From: Rhizomicrobium palustre
GTDB lineage: Bacteria; Pseudomonadota; Alphaproteobacteria; Micropepsales; Micropepsaceae
Reading direction: 5' to 3'
Assembly: GCF_011761565.1 (NCBI RefSeq)
Contig: NZ_JAASRM010000001.1
Span: 4,154,139-4,218,138, forward strand
Length of the DNA: 64,000 nucleotides
The notes beneath the pieces are model-generated. The model was not told the origin of the DNA. It ran no database searches and saw nothing but the letters and a program-made list of their open reading frames with translations. Shown in pieces: positions 8,456 to 17,085 of this stretch. Within the stretch, counting starts at the first letter, position 1; each line of letters begins with the position of its first letter. The position numbers and the translations under genes are program-made.

Positions 8456-8896
8456 CTAATCCTTCTCGGCGAGGCGGCGCAGAAGCGCCAGCGCGTCGCA
8501 AAGCTGTTTTTGTTCGGGTGCGGAGAATTTCTGCTTGATCCTACGCATCAGCCAATCCTCGCGCGCGGCTCTGCGGGCGCGAACAAGATCGCGCGCGGAC
8601 GGCGTGAGGGACAGAAGCGTGCGGCGGCCATCATTGGGATCGGGCTGGCCCTGGACGAAGCCCGCTTTTTGCAGCGCCGCCACCGTCTCGCCCATGGACT
8701 GCGGACGCACGCTTTCGGCGCGGGCAAGCTCACTGACCGTGCAAGGCCCGGCGCGATCAAGCTGACCCAGGACGCTGAGCTGGCCCCAAGACATATCATT
8801 GGGCGGCGCTTCTTCGCGAATGCGGCGCTTTAAGAGCACCATCACCTCACGCAACTCCCCCGCCACTCCGGCGGCACTATCCTGCGGCTTTGCCAT
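8456..8896 (-). CDS. MarR-family transcriptional regulator
   Basis: The 146-residue protein has the MarR winged-helix layout: an N-terminal dimerisation helix, MSWGQLSVLGQLDRAGPCTVSELARAESVRPQSM as the helix-turn-helix, and the wing with GFVQGQPDPNDGRRTLLSLTPSARDL (the DxRxx-type wing). It heads a run of four same-strand genes with 2-4 bp junctions (isochorismatase, small membrane protein, MFS). It should repress this operon and be released by a small phenolic or drug-like ligand, as is common in the family. Three regularly spaced palindromic sites lie just upstream (8918-8956), fitting autoregulation. Confidence 0.93.
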   Translation of the reverse strand: MAKPQDSAAGVAGELREVMVLLKRRIREEAPPNDMSWGQLSVLGQLDRAGPCTVSELARAESVRPQSMGETVAALQKAGFVQGQPDPNDGRRTLLSLTPSARDLVRARRAAREDWLMRRIKQKFSAPEQKQLCDALALLRRLAEKD

Positions 8897-8914
8897 AATC
8901 GAGGTCTAGCATAT

Positions 8915-8957
8915 AGGAAGGTAACCTGTAAAGGTCACCTGAAAAGGTTACCTTCCT
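8915..8957. promoter_or_regulatory. Triple operator of the MarR operon
   Basis: Three copies of AAGGTNACCT (N = A, C, T) start at 8918, 8931 and 8944, exactly 13 bp apart. Each contains the near-palindrome AGGTNACCT. The outer two also form a perfect 13 bp inverted repeat (AGGAAGGTAACCT at 8915-8927 and its complement at 8945-8957). The array sits 19-61 bp upstream of the marR start codon and is the obvious candidate binding site. Confidence 0.75.
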
Positions 8958-9079
8958 TTCTAGGGTACGGCTAAGATGACGCCAACGCCGCAATATCCCT
9001 CTATTACAAGACAATTACTGCTTGCATGTAGGGTGTAATACATACAATTATAAATTGGGGTTTGAGATCGGGGGCCGTC

Positions 9080-9532
9080 ATGCGCCGCCATGCAAGTGTT
9101 TTCGTCCTGATGATTTTCCTTTCAGGATGTACGAGCCTTTTCGCGCCGCCGCCCAACCTTCAGATCATCGACAAGCTGAGCGAAGCTTCGACCACGGTGC
9201 ACAAAATCGCAGCGGCCGCAGATCTCGGCGCGACGGATGCCGCCTCCTACAGCAAATATGAACCAGATTATGTGGCGACCTTGGGCGATCTTCGTGCCGC
9301 GGAAGCCATCGCCGACAGCCGCGCCAAGATCTACAGCGGGCGACCGGCGGGCGATGCCGGATCGGCGATCTCAGCCATGATCAAAAACTGCGAAACGAAG
9401 GTAAAAGTCGTCGCCGACCAGCACAAGAAGTCCGGCCTCACCTCCGACCAGCTCGCGCAATGGCTGGTCGAGCAGGATTGCGATCTGGCCCTGAAGGCCG
9501 AGACCCAGCTGAAATCCCTTTCCAAGGAATAG
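9080..9532 (+). CDS. Putative lipoprotein of unknown function
   Basis: The 150-residue product has a type II signal peptide with lipobox LSGC (VLMIFLSGCTSLF, Cys near residue 17). The mature part is mainly helical (LQIIDKLSEASTTVHKIAAAADLG, LGDLRAAEAIADSRAKIY) with two further cysteines. The ATG at 9080 is preceded by GGGGG; an in-frame TTG at 9062 is a weaker option. It is followed 3 bp later by the gene at 9536, so the two form an operon. No family was recognised. Confidence 0.75.
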   Translation: MRRHASVFVLMIFLSGCTSLFAPPPNLQIIDKLSEASTTVHKIAAAADLGATDAASYSKYEPDYVATLGDLRAAEAIADSRAKIYSGRPAGDAGSAISAMIKNCETKVKVVADQHKKSGLTSDQLAQWLVEQDCDLALKAETQLKSLSKE

Positions 9533-9535
9533 GCC

Positions 9536-9901
9536 ATGAGCATCGATCTCAGCACATTCCGGCCCGCCAATGCCGGGGAATTGCTTCAAGGCATTCTCGA
9601 TTACGTCGCACCCATTGCAGGCGGCGAATGGGAAAAAGCCGTGCCGGAGGTGAAGGGCTATCTCGAGACGGTGGCCCAGGCCGCCTTTCTCACCACCACA
9701 CAATTGGCAGCAGGCAAGATCACCCAGGAACAGGCCGACCTCGCCTTTCACATGCAGGAGCTATCGCTCAATCAGATCCTGCTCTATTCGAAGGTGCTGA
9801 CTTATGTGACCGCACAAAAGGTGCTGAACGGCGTCTTTCAAGTCCTTCTCAGCGCGGTTAAAAACACCACGGGCGTCGAGCTTTCCTGGCTTATCACCTG
9901 A
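9536..9901 (+). CDS. Cytosolic helical protein of unknown function
   Basis: The 121-residue protein has no signal peptide and is predicted helical throughout (AGELLQGILDYVAPIAGGEWEKAV, QEQADLAFHMQELSLNQILLYSKVLTYVTAQKVLNGVF). It begins 3 bp after the stop of the lipoprotein gene, with AAGGAATAGGCC as ribosome site inside that gene's end, so the two are co-translated. The pairing suggests a joint envelope-related role, but nothing specific can be read. Confidence 0.65.
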   Translation: MSIDLSTFRPANAGELLQGILDYVAPIAGGEWEKAVPEVKGYLETVAQAAFLTTTQLAAGKITQEQADLAFHMQELSLNQILLYSKVLTYVTAQKVLNGVFQVLLSAVKNTTGVELSWLIT

Positions 9902-9909
9902 ACTTCCGG

Positions 9910-10818
9910 CTAATGGGAGAGGAAATCGACTACCAGCTTGGTGGTGGCGTCCGGGTTTTCTTCCATCACCCAATGACCGGAGGCCGGGATCACCCCGCCC
10001 TTCACATTCGTCGCGACAAAATTGAGCTCACCCGCCATGGCAGTGCCGTAAGACTTCTCCCCGCCAAGCGCGAGCACCGGCATGGTGAGCTTACCCTTGG
10101 CACTTAGAGCCTTGTTGTCGAGGCTGTCCTGCCTGAAGGCCTTGAACTGCTCGAACGCATCGTGGATGGCGTGCGGCTTGGCGTAATAGGCGGTGTAGTG
10201 AACGCGCGTCGCCTCATCGATCTTCTTGGGATCGGCGGAAAGCTCATTCCAGAAGCGATCAAGATAGATGCGCTCACGCCCCGCCACCAAACGCTCTTCA
10301 TCGGGGCCATAGAAATTGAAATGCCAGGTCTTGGGATTGGAAAGCTGCGCCTCCCAATGACCGATGCCGGGCAGCGGCGCATCGATCACCACCCACTTGG
10401 TGATGCGGCCCGGATAGCTCGCCGCCAAGGCATAGCCGACCATATTGCCGATATCATGGGTGACGAGATCGGCTTTCGTCACATGCAGCCCATCCATCAC
10501 GCCCGCGATGTCGGCGGCCTGGTTCTTCTTGGTGTAGCCGGTTTCGGGATGCTCCGAATTTCCCATGCCGCGCAAATCCGGCACGATGACGGTGTGGTTC
10601 GCCGCGAGCTTGGCCGCAATCGGGGCCCACATATCGCTGGTATCGCCAAAGCCATGCAGCAGCACGACGGCAGGCCCGGTGCCCCCGACGCGCACGGAAA
10701 GCTTGGTGCCGTTGGTGGCGATGGATTGGGTTTTGAAACTCGCCGGGAACGGCACAACCGCTGCACCAGCACTCGAAAGGCTGGCCAGAAAGAAGGCCAC
10801 CGCAAAAGCTCGTCTCAT
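9910..10818 (-). CDS. Alpha/beta hydrolase, epoxide-hydrolase/dehalogenase type, exported
   Basis: The 302-residue protein begins with a signal peptide (MRRAFAVAFFLASLSSAGAA). The core fold shows the oxyanion motif LLHGFGDTSDMW, PDLRGMGNSEHP, a nucleophile elbow VTHDIGNMVGYA with Asp instead of Ser, and the late GHWVMEENPD histidine. An Asp nucleophile is characteristic of epoxide hydrolases and haloalkane or fluoroacetate dehalogenases, so an ester-intermediate hydrolase is expected; the substrate is unknown. The start at 10818 was chosen because the signal peptide begins there; upstream in-frame codons have unlike composition and no signal. It converges on the gene at 9536-9901. Confidence 0.88.
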   Translation of the reverse strand: MRRAFAVAFFLASLSSAGAAVVPFPASFKTQSIATNGTKLSVRVGGTGPAVVLLHGFGDTSDMWAPIAAKLAANHTVIVPDLRGMGNSEHPETGYTKKNQAADIAGVMDGLHVTKADLVTHDIGNMVGYALAASYPGRITKWVVIDAPLPGIGHWEAQLSNPKTWHFNFYGPDEERLVAGRERIYLDRFWNELSADPKKIDEATRVHYTAYYAKPHAIHDAFEQFKAFRQDSLDNKALSAKGKLTMPVLALGGEKSYGTAMAGELNFVATNVKGGVIPASGHWVMEENPDATTKLVVDFLSH

Positions 10819-10918
10819 ATCCACACCCCGCCGGTAAGTATGCATACAGCATGCACATTTCCGGACGGATATACAATGTTTGTAGAACAGACGACTTTCC
10901 GCAGCGACACCTAAAGCA

Positions 10919-10943
10919 ACAGCGCCGCTCATCGCGGCGCTGT
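10919..10943 (-). terminator. Hairpin terminator after the GH43 gene
   Basis: A perfect 10 bp stem (ACAGCGCCGC / GCGGCGCTGT) with a 5 nt loop lies 27 bp past the GH43 stop codon. The minus-strand flank (TGCTTT) is only moderately T-rich, so termination may be incomplete. It separates GH43 from the hydrolase gene. Confidence 0.65.
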
Positions 10944-10969
10944 CTTTCAGAACAAGGCTTTCGGCCAAC

Positions 10970-11986
10970 TTAATCCGTGAACGGATCGATCATCGGGATC
11001 GTGCCATCCGGGTTGAACTTCAGCTCCGTCACCTTGACGCAGCGCAGGTGGTTCTTATCCGAGAGCTGGACGTCGTGATAGAAGAGCCACCACTTGCCTT
11101 TGAACTCCACCACGGAGTGATGGCTGGTCCAACCCTGCACCGGCAGCAGGAACTGGCCTTTCACGGTGAAGGGGCCGTAAGGATTGTCGCCGATCGCATA
11201 GCACAGGAAGTGCGTGTCGCCGGTCGAATAGGTGAAATAGTATTTGCCGTCCTTCTTGAAGAGCCAGGAGGCTTCGAAGAAGCGGCGGTCGTGATCGCCA
11301 GCCAGGATCGGCTTGCCTTCCTCGTCCAGCAGCACGACATCGCGCGCTTCATGGGCGAATTCCTTCATGTCCGGCGTCAACTTGGCGACTTTGGCGCAAA
11401 GCGCGGGCTTGTCGTCCTGATGCAGATCGGTATCCGAGCCGTTGGGATCGAATTTGCCGGTGGCCCAGCGCTGCAGCTGACCGCCCCAGATGCCGCCGAA
11501 ATACATATAGGCTTCGCCGTCATCATCGACGAACACGGCAGGATCGATGGAGAAGCTGCCCTTGATGGCTTCCGGCTCGGGCTTGAAGGGGCCGACCGGC
11601 GATGTCGACGAGGCCACGCCGATGCGGAAGATGCCTTGCGGGTCGCGCGCCGGGAAATAGAGGTAATAGGTGCCGTTCTTGTAGGCCGCATCCGGGGCCC
11701 ACATCTGCTTATCGGCCCAGGGGACATCCTCGACCTTAAGGCCGACCGGATGGGCGGTGGTGGGCGCGCCCGGCTCGTCCATGGAGAGGACGATATAGTC
11801 GTTCATGGCATATTGGTTGCCGAGATCGTCGTCGGGGATGCCCGCATCGATGTCATGGCTGGGGTAGACGTAAATCTTGCCGTCGAACACATGCGCCGAG
11901 GGATCGGCGGTGTAGATGTGCTTTACCAGCGGTTGCGACAGGTAGCGCCGGCCATTGGGTGCGCGCGTATCTGAATTATCTGCCAT
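10970..11986 (-). CDS. Glycoside hydrolase family 43 protein (beta-xylosidase/arabinosidase-like)
   Basis: The 338-residue cytosolic protein has GH43 five-blade propeller features: catalytic base Asp in YTADPSAHVFDGKIYVYPSHD, the WAPDAAYKNGTYYLYF blade, the pKa-tuning Asp in SFSIDPAVFVDDDGEAYMYFGG, a likely acid Glu in FFEASWLFKKDGKYYFTYST, and GWTSHHSVVEFKGKWWLFYHD. GH43 enzymes remove xylose or arabinose from plant polysaccharides; lack of a signal peptide suggests action on imported oligosaccharides. The ATG at 11986 has GGGAGAC upstream. A LacI-type operator matching the Caulobacter xyl consensus lies 69 bp upstream, and a LacI regulator is encoded at 50977. Confidence 0.9.
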   Translation of the reverse strand: MADNSDTRAPNGRRYLSQPLVKHIYTADPSAHVFDGKIYVYPSHDIDAGIPDDDLGNQYAMNDYIVLSMDEPGAPTTAHPVGLKVEDVPWADKQMWAPDAAYKNGTYYLYFPARDPQGIFRIGVASSTSPVGPFKPEPEAIKGSFSIDPAVFVDDDGEAYMYFGGIWGGQLQRWATGKFDPNGSDTDLHQDDKPALCAKVAKLTPDMKEFAHEARDVVLLDEEGKPILAGDHDRRFFEASWLFKKDGKYYFTYSTGDTHFLCYAIGDNPYGPFTVKGQFLLPVQGWTSHHSVVEFKGKWWLFYHDVQLSDKNHLRCVKVTELKFNPDGTIPMIDPFTD

Positions 11987-12054
11987 GTTTGTCTCCCGTT
12001 CTGGCTGCACAGGGGCCCGCCATGTCTGTGATTATGGGCATCATGCCTACACAA

Positions 12055-12067
12055 GTTAGCGCTACCA
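12055..12067. promoter_or_regulatory. LacI/XylR-type operator upstream of GH43
   Basis: GTTAGCGCTACCA is an imperfect palindrome centred on TAGCGCTA. It agrees closely with the operator reported for the D-xylose repressor XylR of Caulobacter crescentus, as I recall it. It lies in the promoter region of the GH43 gene. This predicts repression by a LacI-family protein relieved by a pentose. Confidence 0.6.
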
Positions 12068-12146
12068 GCCAACTCACCTTTGCGAGACAGTTTGCGGCAG
12101 GGGAATAGGACAAACAGCCGGCTGGCGCGGCTTCGCGCCCATATTA

Positions 12147-12386
12147 CCCTCTCCCCTCTCTTGGGAGAGGACGCGAAATCTTGCGTTTAGCGGCGCGCAA
12201 GATTGATCGGGCCGCACCCGTCGCCGCTAAGCGCTAGATTATGCTGGTGAGGGGACAGTGCGCGGGTCCCCCCTCACCTGAAAAATCATCGGAGTTAGCA
12301 GCGCGCCATTCCTTCCACTCGACGATCTTCGCGGCGCCCCGCTAACCCCGTGATTTTTCTTCCTCTCCCACGGAGGGGAGAGGGAA
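12147..12386. repeat. Hairpin-rich intergenic repeat, left copy (flanks DUF559 gene)
   Basis: About 240 bp built from nested inverted repeats: outer arms CCCTCTCCCC...GGGGAGAGGG, an arm pair AATCTTGCGTTTAGCGGCG with CGCCGCTAAGCGCTAGATT, a GGTGAGGGG/CCCCTCACC stem, and AAAAATCATCGG/CCCCGTGATTTTT. The same structure recurs in the same orientation at 12792-13030, on the other side of the DUF559 gene. This copy has drifted more in the AAAAATC arm. Confidence 0.85.
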
Positions 12387-12427
12387 TTTTGTGCTATTCT
12401 CACGGTGCTTTGTGAAGCGAGGGGATC

Positions 12428-12775
12428 ATGAAGCATAGTTTTGCGCGAAAGCTACGCCGCGAGCAGACCGATGTTGAGCGCAAGCTATGGTATGCGTTGC
12501 GGGACCGGCGTTTTCAGGGTTTCAAATTCCGGCGGCAACAGCCGGTGGGTACTTATATCGTCGATTTCGTCTGCTTCGATGCCAAGCTGATCATCGAACT
12601 TGATGGCGGGCAGCATGGCGATGATGCGCACCTAGTTTACGACGGAGCACGCAGCGAAAGACTGAAAGCAGATGGCTTTCGTGTGCTCAGGTTTTGGAAC
12701 TACGAGGTGATTGAGAATTTTGACGGGGTACTGGAGGGGATAGAGCGGGTACTCCCCCAAACCTGCAAAACGTGA
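12428..12775 (+). CDS. DUF559 domain protein (Vsr-like endonuclease fold)
   Basis: The 115-residue protein is a complete DUF559 domain: MKHSFARKLRREQTDVERKLW, WYALRDRRFQGFKFRRQQPVG, then the restriction-endonuclease core YIVDFVCFDAKLIIELDGGQH (Asp and Glu-Leu-Asp-Gly-Gly-Gln-His), and GFRVLRFWNYEVIENFDGVL. The D-x(n)-E-x-D/Q pattern resembles the metal site of Vsr and other PD-(D/E)XK nucleases. The cellular role of DUF559 proteins is not established. The gene stands alone between two direct copies of a 240 bp hairpin repeat, which suggests it travels with or acts on these repeats (inference). No signal peptide. Confidence 0.88.
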   Translation: MKHSFARKLRREQTDVERKLWYALRDRRFQGFKFRRQQPVGTYIVDFVCFDAKLIIELDGGQHGDDAHLVYDGARSERLKADGFRVLRFWNYEVIENFDGVLEGIERVLPQTCKT

Positions 12776-12791
12776 CATTTTTCGTCGCATC

Positions 12792-13030
12792 TCCCTCTCC
12801 CCTTTTGTGGGAGAGGACGCAAAATCTTGCGTTTAGCGGCGCGCAAGATTGCGGGAGCGGCACGCTTCGCCGCTAAGCGCTAGATTTTGCTGGTGAGGGG
12901 GACGGTGCGCAGGTTCCCCCTCACCTGAAAAATCACGGGGTTAGCAGCACGCTGGCGACGATGCGGAAACACCGTGGATGCGCGCCACTAACCCCGTGAT
13001 TTTTCTTTCTCTCCCACAGGGGGAGAGGGA
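12792..13030. repeat. Hairpin-rich intergenic repeat, right copy (flanks DUF559 gene)
   Basis: This is the second direct copy of the 12147-12386 element, ending on the base before the thiC stop codon. It keeps a perfect 17 bp arm pair (AAAAATCACGGGGTTAG with CTAACCCCGTGATTTTT), a GGTGAGGGGG/CCCCCTCACC stem and terminal CCCTCTCCCC/GGGGAGAGGG arms. It may serve as the thiC transcript end. Confidence 0.85.
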
Positions 13031-14990
<1,960 letters not shown>

Positions 14991-15170
14991 TTTGTGACAG
15001 ATGATGTTGGGTGCGGCGGGCTGTCAAGACCGCATCCCAACCCAGACTAAGGCCCAGGCGCGAATTTTACCCCAAAGCGGGTATACCCGCGCGATCACTG
15101 TGTCTTTTGCGCCCTATTGCGCCTTGCGGAACCGGATTAAGAACGGCGCAGTTTTGAGTCCGAGCTGCCC

Positions 15171-15920
15171 ATGTCCCTGCGTCTGAATTTGCTGCTTCTG
15201 TGCCTGGCCCTGTTCGTGGGCGGGGCGACGCTGGTGTTCCAGAGCATCGACATGGCCGATTGGACCGATCCGGCCGCCGCCGAAGCGGTGCAGACCTGGG
15301 ACCCGCCGGCCGAAAATCATGGGCCCGCCTATGACGCCTATAACAAGCGCTGGTTCAAGGCGATGGACGCGCTGCGCACGCCCAAATGGCCGACCCATGA
15401 CGCGGGCGCGGCCCTGATGGCGCTGGGCGTCTCGATAGCGGCGGGCCTGTTCATGCTCCGCATCAAGACGGCGAGCGATGTCGCGACCTTAATGACCCCG
15501 CAATCGGGCGTGGCAATCTATTTCACCGCCGCCGCGGGCTGGTTCGGCTATGCGGGCGCCTCCATCCTGGCGCTGCTCGAAGGTTTCGACCGCTTTCAGT
15601 TCCCGCCCTGGGACGACACGCTGGTCGTGCCGATCATCGCGATTTCCGTCTTCGCCGTGGTCGGCTGGCTGGCGGCGAGCGTGGTGATGTTTTTGATTTT
15701 GCGCCACGCGCCCCTGCCCGCCCCGCTCTGGGTCTGGCGCAAAGACATGCCGATGCATGATTGGCTGTATACGGGCTTTGCGGGCGTTGCCGTGCTGCTC
15801 GGCGCCGAAATCCTGCGCGAGACTTATCTCTATGGCCACTGGCTGGCAGTGCCTTGCGTGCTGCAATGCGTCTACGCCGCGCTGTGCATCCGCGCCGTCG
15901 GCATCGCGCGAGGGAAGTAA
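15171..15920 (+). CDS. Polytopic membrane protein of unknown function
   Basis: The 249-residue protein has about six hydrophobic segments (residues ~5-25, 78-97, 108-133, 150-175, 195-212, 220-243). A 50-residue loop after the first helix is rich in Trp, Asp and Pro (DMADWTDPAAAEAVQTWDPP), probably periplasmic. No family was recognised. It is transcribed divergently from thiC with its own short upstream region and is followed by repeat elements. Confidence 0.7.
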   Translation: MSLRLNLLLLCLALFVGGATLVFQSIDMADWTDPAAAEAVQTWDPPAENHGPAYDAYNKRWFKAMDALRTPKWPTHDAGAALMALGVSIAAGLFMLRIKTASDVATLMTPQSGVAIYFTAAAGWFGYAGASILALLEGFDRFQFPPWDDTLVVPIIAISVFAVVGWLAASVVMFLILRHAPLPAPLWVWRKDMPMHDWLYTGFAGVAVLLGAEILRETYLYGHWLAVPCVLQCVYAALCIRAVGIARGK

Positions 15921-15944
15921 GCTTCAAATTGGCCCCAGCGCGCG

Positions 15945-16155
15945 TAACCTCCCCCTCGTGGGGATATATTTCGCATGTGAGCCACAGACACCCAAAATTG
16001 TCTTGGCCCGCGACTGCGGGCCATCCAGGTCTCGCGGTACCATTCTTTAGTTTCAACGTCTAGGATTGAGCAACACCACCTGGGTCGCCCGCAGTTGCGG
16101 GCGATGACACATAGGTGAGGCAAACACCCGGTACCCTCCCCACCAGGGGAGGTCA
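15945..16155. repeat. Composite repeat: one palindromic element apparently inserted in another
   Basis: The outer pieces (TAACCTCCCCCTCGTGGGG at 15945 and CCCTCCCCACCAGGGGAGG near 16134) look like remnants of the AACCTCCCC element that is intact at 27650-27770. Inside lies a second element at 15997-16110, from ATTGTCTTGGCCCGC to GCGGGCGATGACAC, that also occurs at 57625-57744. It fills the gap between the membrane protein gene and the creatininase gene. Confidence 0.65.
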
Positions 16156-16160
16156 TTAGG

Positions 16161-16907
16161 CTAAGCGCCCGCGAAATTCCGAAACTCGCGCACCAGGGAA
16201 TGGACGGCGGTTTCGACCAGACGTTTGCCGGCGGCGGGGTTGGCCAGCGTCGGGTCAGAGCCGATACGGCCATCGGGATAACGGCGGCGAAAATCCTCTG
16301 CATCGAAGATCGGACCCGATGGCGCGATTCGCACCGGGAAGTCGGCGTATTTGACCGCTTGCGGGAAAAGATACTGCGTCACCGAAATCTCGGACGGGGT
16401 GGCGTGATTGCCCTCGCCCACCGGGAAAAGCTCGCGGATGGTTTCGGAGACGCCCGCCAGCTCCCACCAATTGCGCAAGCTGCAGCGCAAGGTCGGGCTG
16501 TTCTCATGCCCGGGATTGATGCTGGAGCCGTGCTGAATTTCGGCGAAGGCCGCGTTCATCGTGGCGACATTGCCGCCATGGCCATTCAGCCAATAAATCC
16601 GCTCAAAACCATGACGGCGCAGCGAATTGGCCCAATCGGTCATGGCCGCGATCATGGTCGAGGGGCGAAGCGTCAGCGTGCCGGGAAAGGCCAAATGATG
16701 CTGGGCCTGGCCGACATTGAAGGTCGGCGCCACCAGAAACCCGCCCTCCTCGCCCGCGCGCCGGGCGATCTCTTCGGAGCAGAGCGCGTCGGTGCCCAGA
16801 AGCCCGATGGGGCCGTGCTGTTCGGTGGAGCCGATGGGAACGAGAATGGCCTTGGAATGCTGAAGGTAGGATTCGATTTCAGGCCAAGTCGAGAGGTGAA
16901 GCTGCAT
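16161..16907 (-). CDS. Creatininase-family amidohydrolase
   Basis: The 248-residue protein has the family's metal-binding layout: Glu and His in PIGSTEQHGPIGLLGTDAL (near residues 26-40), a His in FNVGQAQHHLAFPGTLTL, and the NGHGGNVATMNAAF loop. The family includes creatininase, a mycofactocin-system peptidase (MftE) and deaminases in flavin or F420 pathways, usually with a di-metal site. The immediate neighbours (a membrane protein, repeats, acs on the other strand) do not identify the substrate. A GAAAGGTTACC sequence close to its start recalls the MarR sites at 8918 but is a single copy. Confidence 0.85.
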   Translation of the reverse strand: MQLHLSTWPEIESYLQHSKAILVPIGSTEQHGPIGLLGTDALCSEEIARRAGEEGGFLVAPTFNVGQAQHHLAFPGTLTLRPSTMIAAMTDWANSLRRHGFERIYWLNGHGGNVATMNAAFAEIQHGSSINPGHENSPTLRCSLRNWWELAGVSETIRELFPVGEGNHATPSEISVTQYLFPQAVKYADFPVRIAPSGPIFDAEDFRRRYPDGRIGSDPTLANPAAGKRLVETAVHSLVREFRNFAGA

Positions 16908-17085
16908 GGAAGGTTAGCTTCTTGAAAGGTTACCGGTTTCGGCCGCTATCAAACCGCGAAGACCGAAAATTACCACTAAGGATTAGAGCCTACTCCCGGC
17001 GTCATCCCGGCGCTTTGCCCTTGAAGGGGGCGCGGCGAAAGGACACAATAGAATTATAACAAATCAAGTATTTAGGGAGCACGAA

